Origin: Phocoena phocoena | Lineage: Eukaryota > Chordata > Mammalia > Artiodactyla > Phocoenidae | NCBI RefSeq assembly: GCF_963924675.1 | Contig: NC_089221.1 | Coordinates: forward strand, 91,513,835 to 91,577,834 | DNA: 64,000 bases | Direction of reading: 5' to 3' | Shown: positions 1-12,319 of the stretch, piece by piece | Layout: each line of letters opens with the position of its first letter | Numbering within the stretch: position 1 is the first letter of the stretch | The notes under the pieces: model-generated | What the model saw: the letters and a program-made list of their open reading frames with translations, nothing else | What the model was told of the DNA's origin: nothing | Database searches by the model: none | Program-made: the position numbers and the translations under genes

Positions 1-64
1 AGGGAGGGGGGTTGGAAAGGCACGGTGGAGGGAGGTAGGGAGGGAAGGACCGAAGGGGGAGGGA
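1..64 (+). other. G-rich tract, possible G-quadruplex
   Basis: Repeated runs of three to six G separated by short spacers occur at 2-4, 6-11, 30-32, 38-40, 42-44 and 55-63. The tract lies ~300 bases upstream of the CAMK4 start codon and could fold as a G-quadruplex on the + strand. Folding is inferred from run spacing only. Confidence 0.4.
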
Positions 65-367
65 ACCACTCTCCTTTGCAGTGCCGCCGCCTCCTCTCTC
101 TTGCCAGCGGCGACTGGGGTTCTCCCTCCACACCGTCTCCCAGTTCCTCGGCCCCTTCTCCGCCCACCCTCCCGCCAGAGCGTGCAGAAAGGGAACCGCA
201 GCCCGAGCGCGGCTGACGGCGCCGGGGGAGGCGGCCGTGGGTGTGTGCGTGTGTTTGAAGGACGCCACCTTTCGCTCCTGCGTTCGCAGGCGGTGACTGG
301 CGGCGGGGCTTCTCGCTCCGGCAACGGTGGCGACCGCGGCGGCGGCTTCCGGAGTCCCGCCGCGAAG

Positions 368-528
368 ATGCTCAAAGTCACGGTGCCCTCGTGCTCCGCC
401 TCGTCCTGCTCTTCGGTCACCGCCAGTGTGGCCCCGGGGGCCGGGAGCCTCATCCCGGATTACTGGATCGACGGCTCCAACAGGGATGCTTTGAGCGATT
501 TCTTCGAGGTGGAGTCGGAGCTGGGACG
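368..528 (+). CDS. CAMK4: CaM kinase IV (CAMK4), coding exon 1, partial gene
   Basis: Exon 1 encodes the N-terminus of calcium/calmodulin-dependent protein kinase IV, a nuclear and cytosolic Ser/Thr kinase activated by Ca2+/calmodulin and by CaMKK. It phosphorylates CREB and related factors in neurons and T cells. The translation starts MLKVTVPSCSASSCSSVTAS and runs through the conserved PDYWIDGSNRDALSDFFEVE to ELG, matching the recalled mammalian protein almost residue for residue. The few differences lie around residues 21-29, between the Ser-rich start and PDYW. The ATG at 368 is the first ATG in the window and has A at -3. The frame stays open upstream but has no earlier ATG. The exon holds 53 full codons plus two bases (CG) and stops at a GTAAGG donor, so the intron is phase 2. 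The kinase domain, calmodulin-binding segment and acidic tail are coded by exons beyond this window. Confidence 0.95.
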
Positions 529-534
529 GTAAGG
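529..534 (+). other. CAMK4: CAMK4 exon 1 splice donor
   Basis: The sequence CG/GTAAGG follows codon 53. Reading straight on would reach a stop within two bases, so splicing here is required. Position and phase fit the ELGR junction of the mammalian protein. Confidence 0.9.
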
Positions 535-850
535 TGGAGGGGGCGGGGTGGCGAGCTGGGGCGTTGGGGGGCGCCCTGGACCTGGTAGAGCCGGGCGCCC
601 TGTGCGCGGGCTCGGGCTTCTGGGGAAGCCCGCGGCGCGCAGCGGGCGCTCTCCCTCTCGCAGCGACAGCTCCCGAGGATGCGGGAGCTGGCCTCACTGC
701 CCTCCGGTTTCTACCCGCTCTGGGAGAGAGCTCACCACCATGCAAGTGCGAGTTGGGTCTCCCCGGGAGCGCCCAGGCCGGTGCAGCTGCTAGCAGCAGC
801 CCGACTCTCTCCCACTCTCCCTCCTCCTCACCGCCTGCCACTTCCCTTGC

Positions 851-3800
851 GTGACAGCTCCCACCGCACGTGGGCCCTGCTTTCCCAACTGGTGTCTTTG
901 CTCACGATTATATCTTGCCAGAGGGTCCTGTTTGTCTAGTTATTTTTTGGATTGGGGGGTGGAGGGAGCCTCTCCAAATCATGACAGAATTATTAAATTA
1001 GATTCTTTCTCTTTCCCCTCATCAAGCTCTTCAAAGCAAGTGGCACTAGAAATTAAACTTAAACACTAGCTTCCCTGCAGAGTCTGCTCAGGAGTGAAGG
1101 GGAAATGAATCATTTAAGAGAGTTGAAGGCAGAATAATGAACTAGTGTGGCTTTAAAGAAAAAGCAGCCCTTGGGGTGGTAATTAGTGAGAAGAGTTCTG
1201 CGGCTCTTCTTTCGTGTGCTGGAGTGATTTGTTTAAATTATGTATGCAGAAAACCACCTCCTTGGGGTTGTAGAAATGTTCCTCATCCCTTCTGTGAAGA
1301 TCCAAACAGGTAGTGGTTTTGCCATGTGAATGATGCCATATGCTCTCATATTTTTATCCATTGAAAAATATTTTTCCCTTCCTTCCTTTTTCCTTTTTTC
1401 CTTTCTGCTATCCATAGGTAAGGGACTTCTTTTCAACACTCATTTTAGAACCAGGCCCTTTATTATAGGGAATCTAAAGATGTAATTTCAGCGTTTAACA
1501 GGTTGAAGCTTCTGTACTTAACTATTTCTTTGCAATTTTATTTTCCATTCTTTTTTTGCTGGAAACAGTTTAGCTAACAGCCATTTTATTTTTCATGGCA
1601 TTGGAGACTACAGTGTGGTATTCTGGATGTTGGTACCTAGTGGGACTGTAAGGGCCACTTTTCCCCTCCGAATTGCCACTACTATTAATGGCTCACTGAG
1701 TGCAGAAGGTGTGGAAGAAAAGCAAAACTTCTGAATGAAAATTTAGGAGTTGCCACTGTTTTAAAATGTTTAAATATTTGTATTTAAACAAATATTGAAT
1801 GCATTGAATAATGCATACATAAACATCCTGTTCTGATCAAGTTTTTCAATGTTCATCTGAAGATCTGCTGTAGTATGCATTCCCTAGTAGGTTGAAAATG
1901 AAATATCTCCTTTTGTAAGGTTTGAAGCCTACATAATTGTATGATGAGCTGCAGTGGAACAGTGTAAACTTCTGATTAAAGTGATAATCTACTTAAAATT
2001 GATGAGTTTTAGAAACTGCCACCTAGTAGAGGAAGTGCCTGATGGTACTCCAGGGACTGTCTCAACACCAAATCTAACTGCTTTCTGAGTAACGTTTACC
2101 TTAGATGCTCCTAATTGGCTATGACTTACCATCAGCACACGTTATCTTTGTGATTAAGCTTTGCCCTCAGGAAGCTCAAGAAATTTCCTTTAATGTAAGG
2201 AATGGGAAAATGTGTAGAAAAATAAATAAACTACAAATTGTGTGTATATACAAGATGGTAGACTTCATAGGGAAAACCTAAGGAATTTGGAGTTTATTAT
2301 ATACTTTTTAAAACAGCTTGTTATATTTTGTACTAAATTTTGGAGCGTGAATATAAATCAATTATATATTGCTAAGACTCTCACTCTGCTAGCTAATCAT
2401 TTGATTACCATGAAAATCACAGAATTAAAATATTTTGAGAAGAGATTTTAAATTGTTACTTCTGTCCTCTTTTTCAGTATTCATGTATATTAGGTAAGTT
2501 CTTTGTAGATGGCAGAATTGGTGAGGTGCATACTTACTCCATTTGGTTGAGACTTTGAGAAATATTATCACTTCATGGTCAAAGTTGTTTTTTTTTCAAC
2601 AAAATAAACCTAAAACATAAAGCAGCTCTGTTACAAATACAATTAGTAAGAATCTATAAAGCCAGAGAATGCAACAGAATTATACTTGTAGATATTGACT
2701 GAGTGACAAGTTTTCTTCCTCACAAGTGATAAAGTTGAGGCTCAGTCGATTGGTTTCAAGTCTTTACTCTCTTTACTCCCAGTCTTGGGCCAAGTCTGCC
2801 TGCCAGTGGTGACTCTAAAGCCAAAATATTTAATTCATTAGTAACACAGTTGTTATTAAGAGTAAGAGAACAATGCCCCTAGTGTTGTGTGGTGCCATTT
2901 TGGTTAGTTCCAGGATGTGGACAGTTCTCTCCAGATCAAGTATAGATTAAGCTATAGAGTAATCTATTACAATTACGTGTTGTAAACTAGTGACTCCTGA
3001 ATTCAAGAAAATTGGACAAATGACCATTAGGGCAACATAGCTTGAGGATGTATTGGGGGATTTCAGGGAACAAAATTCCCAAGGCTGTAACCACTTGAAT
3101 CCCCTGGATGGTACTGACAGCACCAATCCACCAATCCATTCAGACCAGGGTAGATGTGATAGCTTTCATTTTCAGGATGAGGGTGAGGCAGGAGCTGAAG
3201 CAGGGACTGAAGCAGGGGCCGAAGGGTGTTGAAAGGAATTATCTAAGAGTTTCAGGCAAACTAATTTATTTTCCCAAAAACCACATTTGAAAATACTGCT
3301 ATGTTTATAAAATTTGTTTAAAAGTTTACAAAAATCACGTTTACAACAAATTCAGTTCTACTCAAAAAAATAAATTGACCGTGATCCTGTTCAGGACTCC
3401 ATATCTTAAAGAGTGGTTGGTCCTTTGCCCAGTGATTTGAGAAATTGGTGTTTTAAAGGTTTTTCCAAGGGAGAAGGGACCCTCCCTCTGGTCCAGATTC
3501 TGCCAGGTGGTTTGGCAAACAGAGGGACAGGATTTGGCCTGGGCTGCTCTGTGGTGATGATTTGGCCCTGTGCATCCAAACCCATGTTCTCTCTTCAGTT
3601 ATTTCTCACCTTTTGTTTCTGTCTGTTTTATGAGATTGAAAGAATGTTTGTAACAAAATCAGATGTATTCCCACACACACACAAGTTCAGGGAAGCAAAT
3701 GAAAGATAATTAGGACAAGAGAATAAAAGTGTGAAAATCACAGAATTAAAGTATTTTGAGAAATACTTAGGTTTGCTCTCTTTTTCAGCGTAGAAATTGA

Positions 3801-4979
3801 GTTTTGGAATCTTTTCTTTTTAAATTTCCATTACATTTAACTATAGTTTCTTTAGGCTAATGACTTTCAGTACCTGCCCACCACCCAACTTGAACTTATA
3901 TAGCAACCTAATTTAAGCATAATTATATAGGATCCCTTGTTATGTGTGTTCTTGCTCAGGAAACAAATTTAGATAGTGAGTCATGTGTATATAAAATGGA
4001 AATAAAAGCTTCATAAAACAATGTTTATTTTTATTACCAGCAGTGTACTCTAATATTTCCTATTCTGTGCTGTTTAATTTTATTCTAGTTCCTTAAAAAT
4101 ATTGGTTGAACCTACGTGATTTCACATCCCACTAGTAGGTTGTGATTCAGTTTGAAAAGTACTGTTTTAGGCCCCGTAAATCTGTGTATGCCAGATGAAA
4201 GTATGAGTATGAGTATCTTCCTTTCGAAAGATGCCATGCAGAACAATTGGTAACATTGAGTAGTGACTGATTGCATAGCTCTGTAAAGAAAAATCCCCCT
4301 GTCTTTCCTTCCAACATTATTGGGTTTCCCTTTTCAAACACTATTGGAAAAACTCTGGTTTCTCCATGAGGCCTGCTGAGTGGAGTATATTCTGGACTGG
4401 CTGAGCAGTTCAGGAGGCTGGACCAGGAGCACCTTCACTGTGGAGTGGAGGAATCCAGAGGCCTGAGCAGGGCTGTAGTCCACTCGGTAACATGTAACTT
4501 TGTTCCCAGGTAATGGTCAGCAAATGCTTCCTGTAAGGAAACAGAAAAGTGTGCATTTTCTGAAAGGAGGGCTCCAACCTGTGCTCCTGGCTGGGGAGGA
4601 ATCGGATCCTCTCTTTTCCCTTTTCCCTTCCTTCCGTTTGTTCAAGTCCGTTCCTGAGCCATTCTTAGCCAGTGCTTCTTGGGCTCTTGGTCTTTCCCTC
4701 ACACTGTCCTTTAGGGCCCCACAGCCTATCCAGCGTATCCCCACAGCTGGCTATGGATCTCCTGCCACACGCAGTGTACTTTGTATCTTAAGCTCTTCTG
4801 GGGATGATGTTGTTTTTCTTTTTTTATCTCACTAGGAATTTAAAGTATACTTGTTCAGTCCCTCTCTTGTTCTCTGTGCACCTGATTCTCTTCTCAGGCA
4901 GTTGACACAGTAGCAAGGTGGGATTGCATTTGGGAGAACAGAAACTGGGGCTGCACAGGCTCTTCGCACCAACACTGAC
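851..4979. other. Intronic, mostly unique AT-rich DNA
   Basis: I see no gene and no clearly named repeat here. The only local structure noticed is an imperfect 12-base repeat (GACTGAAGCAGG type, about three units) around 3186-3230. Short open frames (60-110 codons) show no recognisable domain. Confidence 0.5.
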
Positions 4980-5104
4980 TACAAGTTCTGGAAGGCAGGG
5001 TCTGTAGATTTGGCTGGTTCACTCTTGGGTGCTCATTGCCTGGCATAGTACTCAGTACTCAGTAGGTGCTCAACAAATGATTTTGAAGAGAATGAATGAA
5101 TGAT
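4980..5104 (+). repeat. L2 LINE 3' fragment
   Basis: The stretch carries the typical L2 tail order: a GGCAGGG motif, then GCCTGGCATAGTA, AGTAGGTGCTCAACAAATG, then repeated GAATGAATGA. Confidence 0.65.
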
Positions 5105-6392
5105 AACAAAGTGGGCCAGGCACTGTGGGTCCTGATGTGATGATCTCAGTTCTAAGGACCCCAAGGAAAGGGAAATCTGGTGACCTGTTTGACGTGTGTG
5201 ACCATGATCTTAATCTCACTCAGCACTGGTTTTCTTTCTTGGCAGTATTGATAACTGCCACCTCTGTAGCTTGTTGGTGTTGAAAATAATGCTGCTTTTC
5301 TGTTGGCAGAGTGCTTTGTGGCTCTGAAATGAAAGGGATTCAGTTTCACCTTTGCTATCATTTTACCACAGGCATGTCAGAATTAGGAGTTAAATCAACT
5401 TGAATTTAAAAGCATGAAATGCCTCCAAGCTATGCCAACCACTAAAGTTAATACATAGTAAATGCTAAATTTGAAAATACTCTCATTGTAAAGAGCCTTA
5501 AAGTCAAGTGAAGATTATGATAGGCTCATTAATTTAAGAATGCACTATTTTTCCATGTTTAAATACTGTTGCAAGGGTAAAAATAACTCCTAATTTGGAA
5601 AAATAAAAAGACACAGGTGCTATCAGCTTCTAAGTTGTTCTGGTGAACTTTACTTGAAAAAAAAGAAAGAGAACGAAAACACTAACCACAAAATAGCTTC
5701 AAAGACTTTTCTTGTAAATGCTTTACCCTCAGACACATCTGTGTAGATTATGTGTTTGCAATAATACTTTTGAGAATAAAGTACTGAGTGGTAGCCAAGC
5801 GAACTGTTTCAACTACTAATTGTTATGTTGTTTTATGTTAATGATTTTTTTTTGCTAGCTTAAAAAGTAGTTCTCTTTAGACTCCCTTTCATGAAAGCTA
5901 ACATCTAATAAAAAATACTGAATTTTTAAAATTTCAAGGTCAGGTTTATTCTGCAAAATATATTATTTGAGTCAATGAACCATATAGTTCAAGCCAAAGA
6001 ATAACTTTACATGAAGTCAATAGCAGCTAGAATCAAAGTTTTACTCAAATTGTATTAATCTTTACCTTAATTACTTTTAAAAATCTATTTGATAGTGCAG
6101 GAAAATCTGAAAATTTCATAACTCCAATGGTTTAATTAGGAAGTTAGATCTAAATATTGATGGCATAGTATTAGCATACAAAGAACATGTACTCTTCAGT
6201 GCAGTCTATTTTAAAATTCTAATTGCTAATGGAGGGCAGTGGCTGTGTGGGTGATGTAAAATAATGAAAGGTTTGGGTGGGAGATTTTCCTCAGCAATCT
6301 TATCAGTGGCAGATCAAATCAGGACAGAGTGCTGCACAGAGAATGATTTATAATGATGGGCAAAAGGTAGTACCTGTAAAGCTTGCTCTTTC
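5105..6392. other. Intronic unique AT-rich DNA
   Basis: No gene, no RNA and no repeat family was recognised. Confidence 0.45.
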
Positions 6393-6400
6393 TCTCAGAG

Positions 6401-6619
6401 CAGTTTCTCAACTTTGGCACTGTAGACATTTGGGGCCAGATAATTCTTTGATGTGGGGCTGTCCTGTGCATTGTAAGATGTGTAGCAGTGTCCCTGGCCT
6501 CTGCCCACTAGATGCCAGAAGCAATCCTCCCCCAGCCACCCCACCCCCACCAATTGTGACTACCAAAAATGTCTCTAGACATTATCAAGTGTCACACCCT
6601 CCTCTGTTGAGAACCACTG
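6401..6619. mobile_element. MER5A-type hAT-Charlie MITE
   Basis: The element begins CAGTTTCTCAAC and ends GTTGAGAACCACTG, which are inverted hAT-Charlie termini. Its body carries the MER5A landmarks GGGCCAGATAATTC, GCTGTCCTGTGCATTGTA, CACTAGATGCCAG and ACCAAAAATGTCTCTAGACA. It is flanked by 8-base target duplications, TCTCAGAG (6393-6400) and TCTCAGAA (6620-6627), which differ at one base. It is non-autonomous and inactive. Confidence 0.85.
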
Positions 6620-6627
6620 TCTCAGAA

Positions 6628-7915
6628 GCTTGAAGCTAGTCTTTTACATGATTTTCTTTTAGTTATGTAGCTGGTTAACAAGGAGTTTGATGGAATAAAG
6701 TCATTTGGCTTTATTGATTATCTGCTACAACCAAATGTTTCTGACATTTTTGTGTATTACTGTTGATTTCTGTTGTATATGCATACCATCTGTGCTATAA
6801 TTTGCTTAATATTTTTGTTTAAATCACCTCATTTTTGTTAACCTAAATTTATTTACTGAGAATACTTATTTTCATTAAATAGAGGCAATAAGAACAAAGC
6901 ATTTTTCCTAAATCATAGCTAGAAATTCTTGCCTCCAGAAGGCTCCAAACCTGAGAATTGTTTTCTCTTTGTTAAAAAGGGAGATTATCAAAGATTAGCA
7001 AAGTTAAAACCATAGTGGCACAAATTGAGGCTTTCTTCTTGATGTAATCAGACGATTGAAAATAATTGAAAAGAGAATGATGTTGTCATTTTTTGATTCC
7101 TTGTTATTTAATTCCATGTCTTCATGCCACTTAATGTCCTCTCTGTTACAAGTCTGATCCTTTGAATAACTATGAGCTAGGCAATTTATGGTGCAGGGGG
7201 CAGGGTGAGAGGGATAGAGTATAAATGAATATCATAAATAAAACACTACTTGGCCTCCGCATGTATAGTTTACTTGTAAGGCACCAAAAATTAATCTAAT
7301 ATGAGATAGATAAATAAAACTAATACCGGATGGAGATAATGAGAATTACAGCAGTCTTTACAACAGAGTGATAATTCTGACTGGGAAGATTGAGGTCTTC
7401 ATTGGGAGGGGTGGATCTTGAATTTTGGCAGGATTTTAACAAGGTAGAGCTTTGGTGAAGAGCATTCCAGATGGAAAATACATTCTAAAGCAAAAGGCAA
7501 AAAAAACCTGGCAGAAGAATGTGGGGTGTACATTTTATTTTTCAGACTTTACAAAGCATGAACATTGTAATGACAGATAAGGTTGGGAGGGTAGGTTGAT
7601 TATCAGACCAAAGAAAGCCTGTAAAAAAAAAAAATGACTGAGTTTGTATCAACCGAAAACCAAAATTATAGATAAAGAGAAAGAAACCATTATGAGAACA
7701 AAAGGTGCCTATAGAAGCAGCTTTGTCTTGGGCTAAAGATGTGGGACTCAGAACTTGCCACTAACTCACAATGTAGATAAGTGAGGGGGGTGGGTAAGAG
7801 AGAACTTACCATGTTGGTTGAAAAAAAAGAAAGAAAAAAGAAACCCTGCAGCACTCTACACTAGAATAAAAAGGGGAAGTGTGGGATTGAAGGGATTAAG
7901 ATCAGTTACCTACAC
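6628..7915. other. Intronic AT-rich DNA
   Basis: No gene or named repeat was recognised. There are several A-runs (near 7500, 7624 and 7824) but no clear SINE or L1 attached to them. Confidence 0.4.
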
Positions 7916-8224
7916 TGGGTAAAGAGCCTGTAAAGGGATAGACAGTAACTATTTTAGGTGTTGTGGGCTGCAGATCTCTGTGGCAACTCTCAACTCTGAT
8001 GATTGAGTGAAAACAGCCATAGACAATGCAGAAACCAATGCACATGGCTGTGTTCCGATAAAACTTTATGACAGTAAAATTTCAATTTCATATAATTTTC
8101 ACATCACATTCTTTTGATTTTTAAAAACCATTTTAAAATGTAAAAACTCTTCTTAAGTTGTGGACTGTTCAAAAATAAGTGACTGCTGTATTAGGCCCTT
8201 GGCTGGAGGTTTGCTGACCCCTGA
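7916..8224. mobile_element. Old MER-type DNA transposon copy
   Basis: Landmarks of a common mammalian non-autonomous DNA transposon occur in order: CTGTAAAGGGATAGACAGTAA, TATTTTAGG, GCAACTCTCAACTCTG, CAGCCATAGACAATG, GGCTGTGTTCCGATAAAACTTTAT, and the end GGTTTGCTGACCCCTGACC. I recognise the element type but am not certain of its Repbase name. Target duplications are not clear. Confidence 0.65.
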
Positions 8225-10048
8225 CCTAGATCAGTCAAGGTAAACTTCTGCTCCTCCTCAGTTATACGAGAATTTCAGGTTAAAATGATCTCAAAACTTC
8301 ATTTATTCAAGGAATTACCTTTAATCTCCCTTTTACTTTGAACATGTCAACCTGATATTAGTTTTTCCAGTGGGCACAGGCTTTAAGTTCATTCTCATCC
8401 TTTTTCTACATCTGTTGAAACTATATCAGTTGCAGTTCTTAACCTACGTATCACGTTGGCTAGCTCCAATCATCATTCATGTTTCTGAAAATGAAGTAGC
8501 TTTATTTGAAGTGTGTTTAAGTTAAATTTCCATACCATGATCAGCATTCACATTCAAAGACTATTGGAGGGTCATTTGTTTTGTGTATAATAATTAGATT
8601 TCAAGTTGCTCATTCTTCTATTATATTTGAAGTGACAGTCATTATAAAGTAATATGCTAAATCAATAAAGATTTGCTTCTAATTAGTAAAGTTTAATTCA
8701 TTTTTCTGTTTACTAATATATTATCTGCATGTTGAATAATCCTTCTATATGCCACACACATATGACAGGTGGACTAATTAAGGTCCTTTAAGTTGAGACT
8801 GTTTAAATAAGCATTTTTTTAATGAAAAGTTATTCTTTCTTAGTTTGAATAGAGTTTAGAGCTAACTAAAGCATTCACTCATATCTTAACTAGAGCAGAG
8901 GTCTCCTGCTCTAGTCTCCTGCTCTAGTGAGATGTTCGTATCCAGGGGGTGCATAGTATAATGGGATGCTAGAAGAACATATTTTTTTTTCTAATTTTTG
9001 CTTTTTTAAAATGTTTTGAAAAGAACATTACATATTGGTTCAGTAGCATATGTATTGCATTTATAGGTACATAAGTATACACAATTTGGGAGCATGTGCT
9101 TAAAACATTTTATTTGATGATTACTGGATCAAAGAATGGTAGTTCTGAGTGGTTACTGAATAAGTTTTTTACTTATATTTAAATACTAACATTTTGCTAT
9201 ATGAAAATGATTTTAAAGCAAATACATAGATTAAAATGCAGACAAAAATCATATTGCAAGGTGTGACTTTGTGCAGAAAGGGGAAGTGGGCACATATGTG
9301 CACTTGTTATGCATTTTAAGACTGCCTGATGAAAGATTTTGATAAGAACGTAACTGCCATTGTAACCAAAAAAGTCATATGACAGAGTAAAGAAAAAGAG
9401 AAAAGGAATACAGTTTGCCCATCAAGCAGAGGGTTAAATGAATTTTGTTTTTCGTTGTTGTTGAACTCAAAATTCATAGGCAAGAACCTCAATTTCAAAA
9501 TACCTAACTTACTTCATGGTAAATTTTGTCACCTGCTGCCTTAAGCAGCTGACTGCATTTGCCTGAAGTGTTTGGTGGGCAGGGGTTGGAGAGTTGTGAG
9601 CATTAGTGCCAGGATGCTGAGTTTAACTTGGTTAACAAATGCATCATCATCAGTTAATTACTTCTTAAGTCATGCTTCAGGGTGATATGGTTGAAAAATT
9701 CACCAAAATTCTGGTGCAAAAATATTTTTTAAAAAAACTAGACTAGAGGTAACACTCTGTTCAGAATGGTCTGCTAAAAAAGTAATACATATGACGTGCT
9801 CTTAACTGTTTTCTTTACTAGTTTGTGGTAGCATTCTTCGTTAAAAGTGTACTTTCTTTGATTTGTCATGATTATAGACAGAATTTGACTAATATTACAA
9901 ACCAGAACAAAGAAGAGTAGGAGATAACAAATCTGTAGTTATGTTTACACATTTATTGTTACTTATAATGCAGTATTTGAATGATTTCTTCCCACTTTGA
10001 GTCTTCATGGACTGTTTAGTAGGGACTTTTGCTTGCATTGCACAGAAT
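8225..10048. other. Intronic unique DNA with a 13-bp tandem duplication
   Basis: This is mostly AT-rich unique DNA. A perfect 13-base tandem duplication lies at 8902-8914 and 8915-8927, next to a 10-base hairpin stem (8889-8898 with 8906-8915). No gene was recognised. Confidence 0.5.
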
Positions 10049-10059
10049 CTTGTACTTTT

Positions 10060-10349
10060 AATTTTTTTAATTAATTAATTTATTTTTAATTTTTGGCTGC
10101 ATTGGGTCTTTGTTGCTGCATGTGGGCTTTCTCTAGTTGTGGCGAGCGGGGGCTACTCTTCGTTGTGGTGTGTGGGCTTCTCATTGCGGTAGCTTCTCTT
10201 GTTGTGGAACACGGGCTCTCGTCACAGGCTTCAGTAGTTGTGGCTTTGTTGCTCTGTGGCATGTGGGATCTTCCCGGACCAGGGATCGAACCTGTGTCCC
10301 CTGCATTGGCAGGTGGATTCTTAACCACTGCGCCACCAGGGAAGTCCCT
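10060..10349 (-). mobile_element. CHR SINE, long form
   Basis: On the minus strand the element starts GGGACTTCCCTGGTGGCGCAGTGG (box A included; trimmed by eye) and ends in an AT-rich tail read on the + strand as TTTTTTTAATTAATTAATTT. It is the ~290-bp long form with the extra segment before the tail. The target duplication CTTGTACTTTT is perfect at 10049-10059 and 10350-10360, so both boundaries are firm. Confidence 0.95.
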
Positions 10350-10360
10350 CTTGTACTTTT

Positions 10361-11289
10361 CATCTTGGTCTGCCTTACTTCTTGTACTATCTTGAAGGGT
10401 TAGTTAGTGACTCTTTAACTTAGTGACAACCGTCCATGTGGGACTTTCACAGACATACAAAATTGTTCTTTAGTTGTGACAACTAGTCAGTCCAAGTGTT
10501 ATCTTTAACAGGATATAAATGCACTGCTACCTATTCATTCAAGTGAATCTTACCTATTTTTTCAAAGCTCCCTGTTAGGACAAGCACTGAGAAAATAAGA
10601 CTATGTTATTAAATGTAACCAAATTCAAATTATATAATTCAGTAAATCAGCCTGGCCTAGAGTTCTAGTTCAGTCATTATAAGCCTCTGAAGATTTCTTG
10701 TGTGAGTGGGAACATTTTTAGTGGTTCCTATGGGACTCGAGTGAGTCCTTCCTCTCCTTTTTCCCTCAGTGTGAACACATAAGGTAATAAAAATGTTCAG
10801 TGAAGTAAACTTGAGTTCTGATTGTAACCTGTATCTAGAAGCGAATTAAGCACATAATAATAAACAGAGCTTGTCATGTGTATGTATGCCACATCAGCAG
10901 AGTGGAAACCTGAGGAAATTGTCAGGATAATTCACAGCAAATGGTACAGTTCTTTCAAATCTTGAGGTACTGAGGAAATGGAATGTCAGGACTGAGCTGA
11001 GGGCCCCAGGGAGCAGATGAGGTTCTGGCCCAGGCCAGGAGGGGGCAGCAGAGCTCCAGTCCCGGCTTGAGCTGGCAGGTGGTGGAGGTGAGTGATGCTC
11101 AGGGAGCCGCAGCCCAAGGGGACAGTTGGGCAAGGCAGCTACTCAGGAAAGCTTTGAGGCTGGGGGAGCAAGTAGGGCATTCTGGACAGTTGAGAGTGGA
11201 GATGAAGGAGGGCTGCTGAGCCAGGCAGGTGCTAAGCCAGAAGCTGAGCTAGAAGGTACAGGGTGCAGGCAGGAAAACAAGGATTAAAT
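10361..11289. other. Intronic DNA, no gene seen
   Basis: There is a moderately GC-rich patch near 10980-11280. The open frame on the minus strand there (79 codons) has no recognisable domain. Confidence 0.4.
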
Positions 11290-11460
11290 TGCTGCTTGAT
11301 TGGCTGGGTCCCTTTGGGCATAACACTAGACCTCACTAAGCCTCATTTCTAAAGTGAAGATTTGTGGTAGTATATCCACCACAACGTTGCTCTGACGATG
11401 AAATTAGATCGCATATATAAAAACACTTAGCTCCATGGTTGGCACTTAAGCTTAATATCG
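11290..11460 (+). repeat. MIR SINE fragment, sense
   Basis: Diverged MIR order is visible: CCTTTGGGCATAACACTAGACC, CTCACTAAGCCTCATTTCTAAAGTG, then ACAACGTTGCTCTGACGATGAAATTAG and AACACTTAGCTCCATGGTTGGCAC. Confidence 0.6.
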
Positions 11461-11699
11461 TGCCCCAGACAGGATACAAGGTGGGAGGTAGGGGATGATT
11501 ATTCCAAATTAGGTAGCTACAGGGTAAAAAACCTTAGTCCAACTTACTTGGGTCTTTTAGCATTCTGACTCCAACTTGCCTGCCAGCCTTGTTCCCCACC
11601 ACTTCTAATTACCACCATGGAGTATTTACCAGGAACTTGGTGTTGAGATTTTCCTTTTTTTTTTTTATGTGCCTTGCTAATTATTTCAATAATACAACA

Positions 11700-11830
11700 A
11701 GGTGATCAACACGAGCATCATTTTTCAGATGAGGAGCCTGAAGCTCAGAAAGGTTAAGCAGCTTGTCCAAGCTCACACAGCTGGGGAGGGGAGCAGAGCT
11801 GGGATTCAAGACCAGGTTGTCAGACTACAG
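11700..11830 (-). repeat. MIR SINE fragment, antisense
   Basis: Antisense MIR core: TTTTTCAGATGAGGAGCC, CTCAGAAAGGTTAAGCAGC, TTGTCCAAGCTCACACAGCTG and GAGCTGGGATTCAAGACCAG. Confidence 0.75.
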
Positions 11831-12039
11831 TGCTCCTCTCTTACCTGCCATCCTCAAGGGACCCCTCATGGTCCTCATATCTCCATGGTGTTGTGCGTGA
11901 AACTCTCCTGGCCTGAAACGCCCTTCTCCTTCTAATTCCTCCAGGAGAGTCACCCTGCCCCCTAAGCCGAAGGTTTCTCCTGCCTCCTGGCTCTCATACC
12001 ATGTCACACATTTATTGTCTTACAGGTAAATTCTTTGTG

Positions 12040-12190
12040 GCCTTCACCACCAGAGCATCTGTTCCTCAGACAGAGGAACCCTGAATCTTATCCATCCTTT
12101 GTCCCCACTACTAAGCCCATTCTCCAGCTTACTAGCTGCCCCCCATAAGTGCTTAATAAGTGTTTGTGGAATAGCGAGTGAATGAATAAA
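12040..12190 (+). repeat. L2 LINE 3' fragment
   Basis: A diverged L2 tail: TAAGTGCTTAATAAGTGTTTG followed by GAGTGAATGAATAAAT. Confidence 0.5.
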
Positions 12191-12319
12191 TATTAGAAGA
12201 ATTAGATGAACAACTGCAGGAAAATGAGCACACTCTTAAATCTCTCTTCCTTCAGGATGTTTTTCCTACGCATATCCTCTGCTAAACCAGCACACTGTGA
12301 AATTACTTATTCAATGTCT

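Larger units (their letters stand above)
1..850 (+). promoter_or_regulatory. CAMK4: CAMK4 promoter-proximal CpG island
   Basis: The first ~850 bases are GC-rich and CpG-dense, then composition drops sharply to the AT-rich intron. The island covers the upstream region, the 5' UTR, coding exon 1 and the start of intron 1. I see no TATA box. Inverted GC-box-like CCGCCC occurs near 160, GGGCGGGG at 541 (inside the intron) and a half CRE (TGACG) near 214. This is the usual layout of a TATA-less CpG-island promoter. The transcription start cannot be placed from sequence alone, and the island may continue left of the window. Confidence 0.8.

Noticed and set aside
3186..3230. Minisatellite of GACTGAAGCAGG units
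   Set aside because: Only about three imperfect units, too short to call a tandem repeat locus.
6277..6633. 118-codon open frame
   Set aside because: Most of it translates the MER5A transposon at 6401-6619.
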